This document shows positions 34,531 to 42,641 of a stretch of DNA of 64,000 bases, one piece after another (within the stretch, counting starts at the first letter, position 1; every line of letters starts with the position of its first letter). The DNA comes from Mycobacterium malmoense. GTDB lineage: Bacteria > Actinomycetota > Actinomycetes > Mycobacteriales > Mycobacteriaceae. A model generated the notes under the pieces. That model saw only the letters and a list, made by a program, of their open reading frames with translations. It did no database searches and was not told where the DNA came from. The stretch is taken from positions 744,001 to 808,000 of the forward strand of contig NZ_CP080999.1 of assembly GCF_019645855.1 (NCBI RefSeq), given 5' to 3'. The position numbers and the translations under genes are program-made.

Positions 34531-35631
34531 CTAGCCCGCTGCAAGGTCGACCGAAATGTCGATCCCGTACAGGCCGGCCGCGTTGCGCCAGCACAGCTTG
34601 TCGCGTTGTTCGGCCGACAGCGATCTCGGCAGCCGGCGGACGTCATTGCTTTGCCAGTGCGGATAGCTGGAGCCGAACATCACCATGTCGTCCTTGCCGG
34701 TGAAGCCGAACCACTCGCCGGCGAATTCGGTGTCGGGGGGACCGTCGAGGCCGCCCTGCACGAAGTACACGTGGCCGGGGAGGTAGTCGCTTGGGATCCG
34801 CGGCGCCCACGGCGTCTGTTCCAGGTGCGGCCGGCCGAACGTGTCCATCCGCCAGATGAACGGCGTCAGAAAGTCCGCGGCACCGTCGGCCCAGACGAAC
34901 TTCAGCGTCGAAAAGCGCTCGAACACGCCCTCGGCGATCATGTTCATTAGGTGATAGAGGTAGTTCAGCGCCATGAAGCTGACGTATTGCTCGTAGGTCA
35001 GGGTGTGCCCGGATGGAGTCGGGGGAAACCCGATGCCCTCACCCGTCTCGATGTGCACCGCGACCGGGAGGTTCGCGTCGGCGGCGGCCTCCCACAGCGG
35101 CCAGAACTGCGGCTTGCCGTAGAGCTCGCGGGATTGCAGCGGAACGCCGATCTGGACCACGCGCGGGTGCGCGCGCCATTTTTCGATTTCGCGCACGGCG
35201 CCGGCGATGTCGTCGGGGTTGACCCGGACGGTGCCGCGGAACCGGTCGCCGAACTCGTCGTGCTCGAGCCAGCGCGACACCATCATCTCGTTGTGCGCGG
35301 CGTGCAGCGCCGTGCCCAGGTGCCGGTCGGGCATGATGCCGCGCCCCATCGGATGCAGGATCGCCACATCGACGCCGCGGTTCGAAAACAGTTCGTTGGC
35401 AACGAATTCCGGATCCGAACCGGGATACTGGCGGTCCGGTCCTTCGGTGTTCGGCGCGTATTCGCCGCCCGGCGCCCCATACCAGTCCATCTCGTAGTCG
35501 GGGAATCCGCGGCTCTTGAACGGCTCGCGCAGGAAGGAGCGCAGGTCCTTGTTGGACGGAAAGAAGATGTGCACGCTGGCGTCGATCAGCGGTGTGCGGG
35601 CTCCGTCAGCGTGCTCGATCACGAAAACCAC
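34531..35631 (-). CDS. Amidohydrolase-2 family protein (altered Asp)
   Basis: 366 residues. LIDASVHIFFPS at the N-terminus, VAVHIETGEG, and VMFGSSYPHWQ where the paralog at 33352 has SSDYPHW: the conserved Asp is Ser. First gene of its operon; 33 bases separate it from the second. GTG at 35631 or GTG at 35622 as start. Function uncertain; a catalytically weak partner of the neighbour is one reading. Confidence 0.82.
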   Translation of the reverse strand: MVFVIEHADGARTPLIDASVHIFFPSNKDLRSFLREPFKSRGFPDYEMDWYGAPGGEYAPNTEGPDRQYPGSDPEFVANELFSNRGVDVAILHPMGRGIMPDRHLGTALHAAHNEMMVSRWLEHDEFGDRFRGTVRVNPDDIAGAVREIEKWRAHPRVVQIGVPLQSRELYGKPQFWPLWEAAADANLPVAVHIETGEGIGFPPTPSGHTLTYEQYVSFMALNYLYHLMNMIAEGVFERFSTLKFVWADGAADFLTPFIWRMDTFGRPHLEQTPWAPRIPSDYLPGHVYFVQGGLDGPPDTEFAGEWFGFTGKDDMVMFGSSYPHWQSNDVRRLPRSLSAEQRDKLCWRNAAGLYGIDISVDLAAG

Positions 35632-35789
35632 CCTTCGACTCCGGTAGCCAAAGCGAGCCGGGTCGGGTCATCTGATAGCCAACCTAACATTCTCGTCGAC
35701 GGTCAATCAATGGTTTTCCAGTAAGCGTTTCGGTTAGTCATCGTTCCTGCTAATCGTCGATATTGGGGTCGCGAGGGTAAGTCCAGTTC

Positions 35790-36002
35790 TTGAATTCGGA
35801 TAATACCATTCTCCGGCTCGCGGGTGGGCGCGCGCACGCCACTGACTGCTGGGACTTGACCGTCGCCGAATTGGCTTGGCAGGAACCGAAATTACGTGTG
35901 TTCGCGGTGGGCCTGCCGGGTCGCGGCCGCAATCCTGCCGACCTGGCAACGGTTACCATCGCCGACCTGGTGAATTCGGTCCCGCGCCGCCGATTTCGGG
36001 CG
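35790..36002 (+). pseudogene. Alpha/beta-hydrolase N-terminal remnant
   Basis: The stretch reads LRLAGGRAHATDCWDLTVAE, then FAVGLPGRGRNPADLATVTI and ADLVNSV. This is the first-strand-to-lid layout of esterase-type hydrolases (GGxHxxxCWDxVxxxL...VxAxDLPGRG...P). The nucleophile motif GHSxGG and everything after it are missing; the frame ends at 36011. It lies in the 451-base gap between the amidohydrolase operon and the nitroreductase. Nothing else is seen in the gap. Confidence 0.55.
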
Positions 36003-36082
36003 CGGGCCTGATACCCCATGTCGCGCATGCCGCTAGGTTGCATCACAGTGTCCGGGCCGACGGAACTAGAGAAGGAGCGACC

Positions 36083-36733
36083 ATGACGGCAGCAAGCAGT
36101 GACGTCTGGGAAGTCATGTCGACCGCCCGGACGATCCGGCGGTTCACCGACGAGCCGGTCGACGACGCGACGTTGGCGCGGTGCCTCGAAGCGGCCAGGT
36201 GGGCTCCGTCGGGCGCCAACGCGCAGGGCTGGCGGTTCGTCGTGCTGCGATCGCCCGAGCAGCGGGCCGTCGTGGCCAAGGCGGCGGCGCACGCCTTGGA
36301 CGTGATCGAGCCGGTCTATGGGATGAGCCGGCCCGCCGACGCCGACAACAGCCGCCGCGCCCGCACCTACCGCGCCACCTACGAATTGCATGATCGCGCG
36401 GGCGAATTCGTTTCGGTCCTGTTCGCGCAACAGCACTATCCGACCGCGTCCGAGCTCCTGCTCGGCGGGTCGATCTTTCCTGCCATGCAGAATTTTCTGC
36501 TGGCCGCGCGGGCCCAAGGTCTGGGGGCATGCCTCACCAGCTGGGCTTCGTATGGTGGCGAGCGGCCGCTGCGGGAAGCCGTCGGCGTGCCCGACGACTG
36601 GATGATCGCCGGCCACATCGTGGTCGGCTGGCCCAAGGGCAAGCACGGGCCGCTTCGCCGTCGCCCGCTCGCCGAATTCGTGAACCTCGACCGCTGGGGC
36701 GAATCCGCCGACGCCCTGGTGGCCACCGTGTAG
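36083..36733 (+). CDS. Nitroreductase-family FMN oxidoreductase
   Basis: 216 residues. RTIRRFTDEPVDDATL start, FMN-contact ARWAPSGANAQGWRFVVL, SIFPAMQNFLLAARAQGLGA, and IVVGWPKGKHGP: the standard nitroreductase blocks. ATG at 36083 with GAAGGAG upstream. Reduces nitro, quinone or enone groups, or modifies a flavin. Followed after 120 bases by the ACAD pair with its own operator, so probably a separate unit. Confidence 0.9.
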   Translation: MTAASSDVWEVMSTARTIRRFTDEPVDDATLARCLEAARWAPSGANAQGWRFVVLRSPEQRAVVAKAAAHALDVIEPVYGMSRPADADNSRRARTYRATYELHDRAGEFVSVLFAQQHYPTASELLLGGSIFPAMQNFLLAARAQGLGACLTSWASYGGERPLREAVGVPDDWMIAGHIVVGWPKGKHGPLRRRPLAEFVNLDRWGESADALVATV

Positions 36734-36807
36734 CCAGGACTTGGCGAAGACGCTTGTCGTGTTTGGGCACCTCATAACCAGTTTCCGAGATTATTACTTC
36801 CGCCATA

Positions 36808-36822
36808 GAGAATGATATTCTC
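36808..36822. promoter_or_regulatory. Palindromic operator candidate, GAGAAT-N3-ATTCTC (perfect)
   Basis: GAGAAT GAT ATTCTC, 32 bases before the ATG of the ACAD pair. The distance fits overlap with the promoter or transcription start. Confidence 0.65.
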
Positions 36823-36853
36823 GCCGTGGCGGTGACTACGGGAGGCGGCCCTC

Positions 36854-37852
36854 ATGCTGTTGGAGTTCGATGCTGATCAGCGGCTGTGGCAGAAGACCGT
36901 TCGCGATGTCGTCACCAAGCAGTGCCCGCCCTCACTGGTTCGCGGTGTGGCCGAGGACGGCGTCGACCCGAGCCCGTTGTGGAAGTCCTATGTGGATCAG
37001 GGCTGGACCGAGCTGAACGATCCGGCCAGCGCCGTCGAGCTGGCCATCGTGTTCGAAGAGTTGGGACGGGCGACCGACCCCACCCCGTTTTTGGCCACGA
37101 TGAGCCAGTTCGCGCCGTTGGCCGGAGATCGGTTCGACCCGCACGAGTCGGGCACCGCCGTGTACGACGGGGTTTCGGCACACCGGGACGCCGACGGCTG
37201 GGTGTTGGACGGCGCGGCACGCCATGTCCTCGATGGTGACCGCGTCGATCGGCTGGCGGTGGTGACCGACGCCGGGGTGTTCGTCGTCGCGTCCGATCAG
37301 GTGTCGGTTCGCCGCTCGGCGGTGTTTGACCCCGTCCTGCACATCGCCGACCTGTCCTTTAGCGAGGTCCGCGTGCCCGACACCGAGCGGCTGACCGTTG
37401 ATCGCGAGCGCGCGCACCACCTTGCGTTGACGGGCATGGCGCTCACGATGGTCGGGGCCTGCCAACGCATCCTCGATCTGGTCCTCGAGCACGCCCGCAA
37501 CCGGCAGCAATTCGGCGTGCCGATCGGCTCGTTCCAGGCCGTTCAGCACAAGGCCGCCGACATGCACGTGGCGGTGGAGCGGGCGCGGGCGCTGGCCTAC
37601 TTCGCCGCGTTGACGATCTCCGCCGACGATCCCAGGCGCCGGCTGGCCGCCGCGATGGCCAAGGCATCGGCGGGGGAGTGCCAGTCGCTGGTATTCCGGC
37701 ACGGCTTACAGCTTTTCGGCGCGATGGGGTTCACCTGGGAGAACGATCTGCAGTTCGCGCTCAAGCGGGCCAAGGCGGGTGAGCTCATGCTCGGCGGCGC
37801 GGCGGAGCATCGGGCGCGAATCGCCGAGGAGTACCGTGCAGCTGACTTTTGA
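36854..37852 (+). CDS. Acyl-CoA dehydrogenase, short subunit of a heteromeric pair
   Basis: 332 residues. The N-terminal half is shortened; the C-terminal domain has LEHARNRQQFGVPIGSFQAV then RHGLQLFGAMGFTWENDLQF. It overlaps the next ACAD by 17 bases. This matches the alpha2beta2 FadE arrangement known from mycobacterial cholesterol degradation, where the active site is shared between two different chains. Which chain supplies the base cannot be read reliably here. Confidence 0.88.
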   Translation: MLLEFDADQRLWQKTVRDVVTKQCPPSLVRGVAEDGVDPSPLWKSYVDQGWTELNDPASAVELAIVFEELGRATDPTPFLATMSQFAPLAGDRFDPHESGTAVYDGVSAHRDADGWVLDGAARHVLDGDRVDRLAVVTDAGVFVVASDQVSVRRSAVFDPVLHIADLSFSEVRVPDTERLTVDRERAHHLALTGMALTMVGACQRILDLVLEHARNRQQFGVPIGSFQAVQHKAADMHVAVERARALAYFAALTISADDPRRRLAAAMAKASAGECQSLVFRHGLQLFGAMGFTWENDLQFALKRAKAGELMLGGAAEHRARIAEEYRAADF

Positions 37853-39011
37853 TCCCGACGTCGAGGCGTTTCGGGCGGAATTCGCGGCATTCCTCGACGA
37901 AAACCTGCCTCCCGCAAGCGAAACCCTGGAACGTCCCCGCTCGGTCTCCCACATGCCGCAGTGGGCCCGGCGCTGGCAGCGGCTGCTGTTCGACAACGGT
38001 TGGCTGCTGCCCGGTCAGCCCCCGGAATTCGGCGGGCGCAACGCGACGGTTGTCCAGCAGTTCGTCCATCTCGAGGAATTGTGCCGCCGGCGGATCTATC
38101 ACAGCTTCAACCCGCAGGGTGTGAATATCGTTGCGGCGTCGTTGTTGTCGTTCGGAAGCGACGAGCAAAAACGGCGGTGGGCGGTGCCGATCCTGCGGGC
38201 CGAGATCACCGCTTCGCTAGGGATGAGCGAACCCAGCGCGGGCTCGGATCTGGCGTCGCTGCGCACCCGCGCGGTGCTGGACGGCGACCACTTCGTGGTC
38301 AACGGGCAGAAGGTCTGGACCTCCGGGGCTCATCACGCCGACGTGTTGTTGACCTTCGTGCGGACCAACCCGGATGTACCAAAACACAAGGGAATCAGCG
38401 TATTGCTGATCCCGACCGATACCCCGGGCGTCGTGCGCCGGCCATTCCCGTCGATCTGTTCCGTCGATGACCTGGACTTCAACGAGGTGTTCTTCACCGA
38501 CGCGCGGGTCCCGGCCGAGAACCTCGTCGGCCCGCTCAACGAGGGGTGGCGGGTGGCCAACGGGTCGCTTGGACACGAGCGCACGATGATGTGGTTGGGT
38601 TTTGCGGATCGGCTCGACAACCTGATCGCCGACTTTCATCCCGGTACCGAGCTTGAGCGCGACCACTACGCCACCACGATCATGGACAAACAGGCTCTGC
38701 GCCTTCTGGGCTCGGTGGCGTTGGCCCGCGCCGCCCGCGGCGAAGACGACGTGGCCGCGATCTCCGTCCTCAAGCTCCTGGGTTCCGAAGCCGAATTACG
38801 GGGCACTGAACTCGCTTTGACGGCCGCCGGGGCCGAGGGGCTCATCCACCCGGGGCAGACCGGCCCGTATGCGCCGATGAACCTGGACCACTACTTCGCC
38901 AGCTGGTTCGAGCGCTACGCCCGCAGCTTCTCCGGCACCATCGCCGGCGGCACCTCGGAAATCCAGCGCAACATCATCGCCCAGCGGGTGCTCGGCCTGC
39001 CGCGCGGCTAG
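37836..39011 (+). CDS. Acyl-CoA dehydrogenase, full-length partner subunit
   Basis: 391 residues, GTG at 37836 (VQLTFDPDVEAF), inside the 3' end of the short subunit gene. Blocks: SLGMSEPSAGSDLASL, FVVNGQKVWTSGAHHADVLL, AGGTSEIQRNIIAQRVLG. A duplicate of the gene at 6905 (same length, most residues shared, identical first 17 bases). Both are preceded, directly or as a pair, by the same 15-bp palindrome. Downstream come 21-bp tandem repeats. Confidence 0.92.
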   Translation: MQLTFDPDVEAFRAEFAAFLDENLPPASETLERPRSVSHMPQWARRWQRLLFDNGWLLPGQPPEFGGRNATVVQQFVHLEELCRRRIYHSFNPQGVNIVAASLLSFGSDEQKRRWAVPILRAEITASLGMSEPSAGSDLASLRTRAVLDGDHFVVNGQKVWTSGAHHADVLLTFVRTNPDVPKHKGISVLLIPTDTPGVVRRPFPSICSVDDLDFNEVFFTDARVPAENLVGPLNEGWRVANGSLGHERTMMWLGFADRLDNLIADFHPGTELERDHYATTIMDKQALRLLGSVALARAARGEDDVAAISVLKLLGSEAELRGTELALTAAGAEGLIHPGQTGPYAPMNLDHYFASWFERYARSFSGTIAGGTSEIQRNIIAQRVLGLPRG

Positions 39012-39012
39012 C

Positions 39013-39080
39013 GCCGAGCTGGGGGCACCGCCCGCCGAGCTGGGGACACCGCCCGCCGAGCTGGGGACACCGCCCGCCGA
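39013..39080. repeat. Tandem repeat, 21-bp unit, three copies plus part
   Basis: Unit GCCGAGCTGGGGACACCGCC plus C at 39013-39033 (one base different), 39034-39054 and 39055-39075, then GCCGA. It begins right after the ACAD stop. A 21-bp unit keeps reading frame, but no ORF covers it. Copy number may vary between strains. Confidence 0.85.
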
Positions 39081-39137
39081 GGGTCACGCTGGCGCAACGT
39101 TGGGCGACGAGTGCCACTCTGGCGTGACGCTCGGCGG
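39074..39137. repeat. Imperfect inverted repeat between convergent genes
   Basis: Arms 39074-39092 (CCGCCGAGGGTCACGCTGG) and 39119-39137 pair at 16 of 19 positions with a 26-base spacer. It ends 8 bases before the P450 3' end, between convergent genes, so a bidirectional terminator or a repeat element are both possible. Confidence 0.5.
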
Positions 39138-39144
39138 AGAGGAT

Positions 39145-40503
39145 TTACTCGATGACCGCGGCCTCTTTGCGTTCGGTGACGGGTCGGGCCAGCTCCTGCT
39201 CGTCGCAGACGCGCTGCAGCTTGTCGAGGGTCTCGTCGAGGCCGGCGCCAACGCGGCGACCCGGCGTGAAGGTGGCCGGCAGTTTCCGCATGCCCTGGAT
39301 GACGCCGATGGTCTCGTAATGCACCGCACCATCGGGGTCGCAATGGTAGTCGGGCATCCGGTCGAGCACCGCGGTCAGCATGGATTTGAACACCGTCCGC
39401 GCCACGTTGGATCCGATGCACCGGTGCACACCGATCCCAAAGCTGAAGTGGCGGTTGCCTTTGCGGTCGAGGACGACCTTGTCCGGTTCGGGGAACACGG
39501 CCGGATCGCGGTTGGCCATGGCCCACGAAATCCACAGTCGCTCACCCTCTTTGAACTGCACGCCGTCGAGCGCCACGTCGTCGGAGAATGTCCTGCCATC
39601 ACCGGGCGCCGGGGTGAAGTAGCGCAGGAACTCTTCGGTCGCGGGATCAAGCAGGGTATCGCGGTGCCGGGAAAGGTGTTCCCGCTCGTCGGGGTGCTCC
39701 GAAAGCCATTCCAGCGAATGGGCGGTCAGGGCCGTCGTGGTGTCGAAGCCGCCGCCGATCACCAATCCGAGGTTGCCCAGGATCTCCAGATCCGGGGCGG
39801 GCTCGCCGTCGATCCGCATCTCGACCAAGGCGTTGACCACGCCGGGCCGCGGGTTCTTGCGGATCTCGATCATGCTGTTGACCAGGTCGAGCCCCATCTG
39901 CCGGTGCATTTCGGTGACACGCTGGATATCCGGGGAGTGTTCGGGGGTGTACACCGCGGCATGGGTTGGCTCGCTGTAGATCTTCCATCTCTTCAGGGGG
40001 ATGCCCAAGATCGCCAGCGTCAGGACGGCCGGCACGACGTTGGCCAGATCGTCGACGAAGTCGATGCTGCCTTCCTCGATCTTCTCGTCGAGGCAGGCGC
40101 GCGTCACGTCGTCGATGAACGGCACCCAACGCCTGACCGCGGCCGGTGAGAGATAGGGGTTCAGCACGGTGCGGTAGCTGCGGTGCTCGGGATCGTCCAT
40201 CTCCAGGATGCCGCCCCGCACGCCGTTGATGCGGCTGGCCGTCGGGATCGAAATGCCTTTGTAGCCACGGCGTTCGTTGTTGACGTCGTGATCATTGGAG
40301 ACCGCGGGGCAGCGGGCGAGCTCGAATACCTCGTGGCTGCCGGCCGCGACCCAGTGACCGCCGTAGGTGTCGCTCCACGCCATCGGGCACCGGGCGTGCA
40401 TCTCCTCGGTGATCGCCTTGAACTGCGACCGGTACTCCGCGGAATGCCGATCGAAGTGATACTGGTTTCGCTTACGGTCGCTGACGACGTCGTCGACACT
40501 CAA
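39145..40503 (-). CDS. Cytochrome P450 (4 of 5)
   Basis: 452 residues, longer than the others by ~40 (C-terminal tail GAGLDETLDKLQRV...). I-helix IGGGFDTTTAL, EEFLRY, haem loop FSFGIGVHRCIGSNVAR with Cys362. Fourth gene of a minus-strand operon SDR - mycofactocin SDR - ferredoxin - P450, 14 bases after the ferredoxin. The combination suggests hydroxylation followed by mycofactocin-linked alcohol oxidation. Confidence 0.93.
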   Translation of the reverse strand: MSVDDVVSDRKRNQYHFDRHSAEYRSQFKAITEEMHARCPMAWSDTYGGHWVAAGSHEVFELARCPAVSNDHDVNNERRGYKGISIPTASRINGVRGGILEMDDPEHRSYRTVLNPYLSPAAVRRWVPFIDDVTRACLDEKIEEGSIDFVDDLANVVPAVLTLAILGIPLKRWKIYSEPTHAAVYTPEHSPDIQRVTEMHRQMGLDLVNSMIEIRKNPRPGVVNALVEMRIDGEPAPDLEILGNLGLVIGGGFDTTTALTAHSLEWLSEHPDEREHLSRHRDTLLDPATEEFLRYFTPAPGDGRTFSDDVALDGVQFKEGERLWISWAMANRDPAVFPEPDKVVLDRKGNRHFSFGIGVHRCIGSNVARTVFKSMLTAVLDRMPDYHCDPDGAVHYETIGVIQGMRKLPATFTPGRRVGAGLDETLDKLQRVCDEQELARPVTERKEAAVIE

Positions 40504-40517
40504 CGCACTGTCTCCCT

Positions 40518-40718
40518 TTATGTTTCATCGGTGATGATGATGGCCTGCTCCGGACAGGACTGCGCGGCCTCGCGCACCTGGTCCTGCCGATCGGGCGGCA
40601 CTACGTCGTCGATCGCCGACGAACTGCCGTCAATGTCGCTGAGCTGGAAGGAATCCGGAGCGATCATCGAGCAGAGGGTATGGCCCTGGCAGCGTTCCGG
40701 ATCAACCCAGACCTTCAC
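40518..40718 (-). CDS. Small single-cluster ferredoxin, partner of P450 at 39145
   Basis: 66 residues, opens VKVWVDPERCQGHTLC. Motif CQGHTLC...CP, His in the variable position, as in the ferredoxin at 22728. GTG at 40718 is chosen where ferredoxin homology begins, with a weak AAGGAG-like site (GCAAGGAGACACC) upstream. Confidence 0.9.
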   Translation of the reverse strand: MKVWVDPERCQGHTLCSMIAPDSFQLSDIDGSSSAIDDVVPPDRQDQVREAAQSCPEQAIIITDET

Positions 40719-40747
40719 GGTGTCTCCTTGCGAGGGTTCGTTGCGGC

Positions 40748-41623
40748 TCAGTTGTGGTAGTCGTACCACTTGAGATAGCCGCCCGCGTCGACGCGCAGCT
40801 GCATGCCCGTCACGTACCGGGCCTCCTCGGAGGCCAACCACAGGACGGCGTTGCTGATGTCCTCGGGTTCGACGTAGGGAACCTTCATCGCCTGCTGCAC
40901 GCCGAAAACCGGCTCGGCGTCCGCTCGTGTCGGGTGTTCGAGGTCCGGCCTAAACGAGCGGTACATCGGCTCGCTCTGCAGCATCGCGGTGTTGCAGTTG
41001 GTCGGGTGAATGACGTTGGCCCGAATCCCCAACGGGGCCAGCTCCGTTGCCAGGTCGTGGACATAATGGGCGATCGCGCGCTTGGAATGCACGTAGGCCA
41101 TGCCGCCCGGGTCGTTGCCGGGGACGTCCTTCTTGCCGGTGTCCATCAGCGCCGCGGTGGATCCGGTGGCGATGATCGAGGCGCCCGCGCCCAGGTGCGG
41201 CAGCGCCACCTGAATCGCGTTGATGGTGCCGACCAGGTTGGTGTTGATCACGTCGCACCACGCCCGCAACGGCGGCCGGCCCTTCATCCCGGCGACACCG
41301 GCCTGGGCGACCACGATGTCGAGCCGGCCGAACTCGGCGAGCCCATCGTCCAGCGCGGCGCGCAGCTGCGCGGCGTCGCGCACGTCCGCCTGGGCGATCA
41401 CCGCACCCCGGCCGGTTTTCTCGATGAGCCTGGCAGTTTCGTCGAGATCCTCCGGTGCCGCCATCGGGTACCCGATGGTGTCGATGTCACGGCACAGGTC
41501 GACGGCGATGATGTCGGCGCCCTCCTCGGCCAGCCGCACCGCGTGGCTGCGGCCCTGGCCGCGGGCCGCGCCGGTGACGAAGGCGACCTTTCCTTGAACG
41601 CGCCCCTGTGCGCCGTCTCCCAC
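40748..41623 (-). CDS. Mycofactocin-coupled SDR-family oxidoreductase (second)
   Basis: 291 residues. GKVAFVTGAARGQGRSHAVR at 11-30, insertion after VDLCRDIDTIGYPMAAPEDL, Ser155, Tyr177, Lys181 (YVHSK). The usual NNAG reads AQAG. Pattern of the mycofactocin-dependent group, as for the gene at 3777. The two differ too much to be a recent duplicate. Sits between an ordinary SDR and a ferredoxin-P450 pair. Confidence 0.86.
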   Translation of the reverse strand: MGDGAQGRVQGKVAFVTGAARGQGRSHAVRLAEEGADIIAVDLCRDIDTIGYPMAAPEDLDETARLIEKTGRGAVIAQADVRDAAQLRAALDDGLAEFGRLDIVVAQAGVAGMKGRPPLRAWCDVINTNLVGTINAIQVALPHLGAGASIIATGSTAALMDTGKKDVPGNDPGGMAYVHSKRAIAHYVHDLATELAPLGIRANVIHPTNCNTAMLQSEPMYRSFRPDLEHPTRADAEPVFGVQQAMKVPYVEPEDISNAVLWLASEEARYVTGMQLRVDAGGYLKWYDYHN

Positions 41624-41646
41624 ACTTGCTCCTTCCGATTACGTGC

Positions 41647-42348
41647 TCAGGTGTTTCGGCCGCCGTTGACGCCCAATATCTGGCCGGTGATGTAGCCGGC
41701 TTCCTCGGACACGAGAAAGGCGCATGCCGCCGCGATGTCTTCCGGCTTGCCCATCCGGCGCACCGGGGTCCGGGCGATGGTCTCCTCGACGTCGCCGAGG
41801 AACCCGTTTTTCTCGGCGACGCGCAGCATCGGGGTGTCGATGAAGCCCGGTGGCACGGCGTTGACGGTGATGCCGCTGGGCCCGTACTCGAGTGCCAGCG
41901 ACTTGGTGAGCCCGTTGACCGCGGACTTGGCCGCCACGTAGTGGGCCATGTACGGCGCGCCGGAATGCGTGCTCGACGACGAGATGTTGACGATCCGTCC
42001 CCACCCGGCCTCGACCATGTCGGGCAGCACGGCCTGAATCACGTGGAAGACCCCGTTGAGGTTGACGTCGATCACCCGCTGCCAGTCGGCGAACGTGATG
42101 TTGCTGAAACGCTTGAATCCGTCCAGGCCCGCGGCGTTGACGAGAACCGTTACCGGCCCCAGCCGGGCACGGATCGCCGACAGCGCGGCATCCACCTGCG
42201 AGCGGTCCGTCACGTCGGCGGTGAAAGCCAGATCGGTGTCCGACGCTCGGAGGTCGATGGTGGCGACGTCCAGGCCGTCGGTGCGCAGGCGTTGCGCGAC
42301 GGCCAGACCGATGCCGGACCCGCCACCGGTGACAACCGCGGTCTTCAC
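41647..42348 (-). CDS. SDR-family oxidoreductase (FabG-like)
   Basis: 233 residues from GTG 42348. TGGGSGIG at 7-14, NAAG at 71-74, Ser region NISSSS near 121-126, Tyr137 and Lys141 (YVAAK), end ITGQILGVNGG. A longer start (TTG 42366) is possible. First gene of the P450 operon; behind it lies a 293-base divergent region with two relatives of the GAGAAT palindrome. Confidence 0.87.
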   Translation of the reverse strand: MKTAVVTGGGSGIGLAVAQRLRTDGLDVATIDLRASDTDLAFTADVTDRSQVDAALSAIRARLGPVTVLVNAAGLDGFKRFSNITFADWQRVIDVNLNGVFHVIQAVLPDMVEAGWGRIVNISSSSTHSGAPYMAHYVAAKSAVNGLTKSLALEYGPSGITVNAVPPGFIDTPMLRVAEKNGFLGDVEETIARTPVRRMGKPEDIAAACAFLVSEEAGYITGQILGVNGGRNT

Positions 42349-42420
42349 GTCCTCATCACCGCGCAAACCCCTGCTTCAAATGTGGCCGTCTCAATCACAA
42401 AGAATCGCCCTTACAATTAT

Positions 42421-42435
42421 GAGAACCTTACTCTC
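42421..42435. promoter_or_regulatory. Degenerate copy of the GAGAAT-N3-ATTCTC motif
   Basis: GAGAAC CTT ACTCTC, two mismatches placed symmetrically so the site remains palindromic apart from one base pair. 73 bases from the SDR start on the minus strand. Confidence 0.35.
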
Positions 42436-42597
42436 GGTTTGGAGCGGCGTGCAACATCGCCACGAAACCGTGCTCGGCCTGCGTCGAGAGGCCCAGCGCG
42501 CCAACGCCTGAGCGATTGCGCCGCTGGTCAGTGGGCCGATCCCATTCCTGAGACTTCCTTGAATTCTCGAGAGTCGAATGTAAGATTCGCCCGGGAA

Positions 42598-42612
42598 GAG
42601 AATGAAATTATC
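42598..42612. promoter_or_regulatory. Operator candidate, GAGAAT-N3-ATTATC (one mismatch)
   Basis: GAGAAT GAA ATTATC, 30 bases before the aldehyde dehydrogenase start. Distance to the start is almost the same as for the perfect site before 36854 (32 bases). Confidence 0.55.
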
Positions 42613-42641
42613 GTGACCGTCACCACAGTAGGGGGCACGGA

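Noticed and set aside
35689..35694. ATTCTC half-site upstream of the amidohydrolase at 34531
   Set aside because: The left half (CAACCT) does not resemble GAGAAT, so it is not counted as a member of the palindrome family.
36854..37852. Treating the short ACAD genes as truncated pseudogenes
   Set aside because: Frames are intact, starts and overlaps are orderly, and short-plus-full pairs are a known functional arrangement in mycobacterial FadE enzymes.
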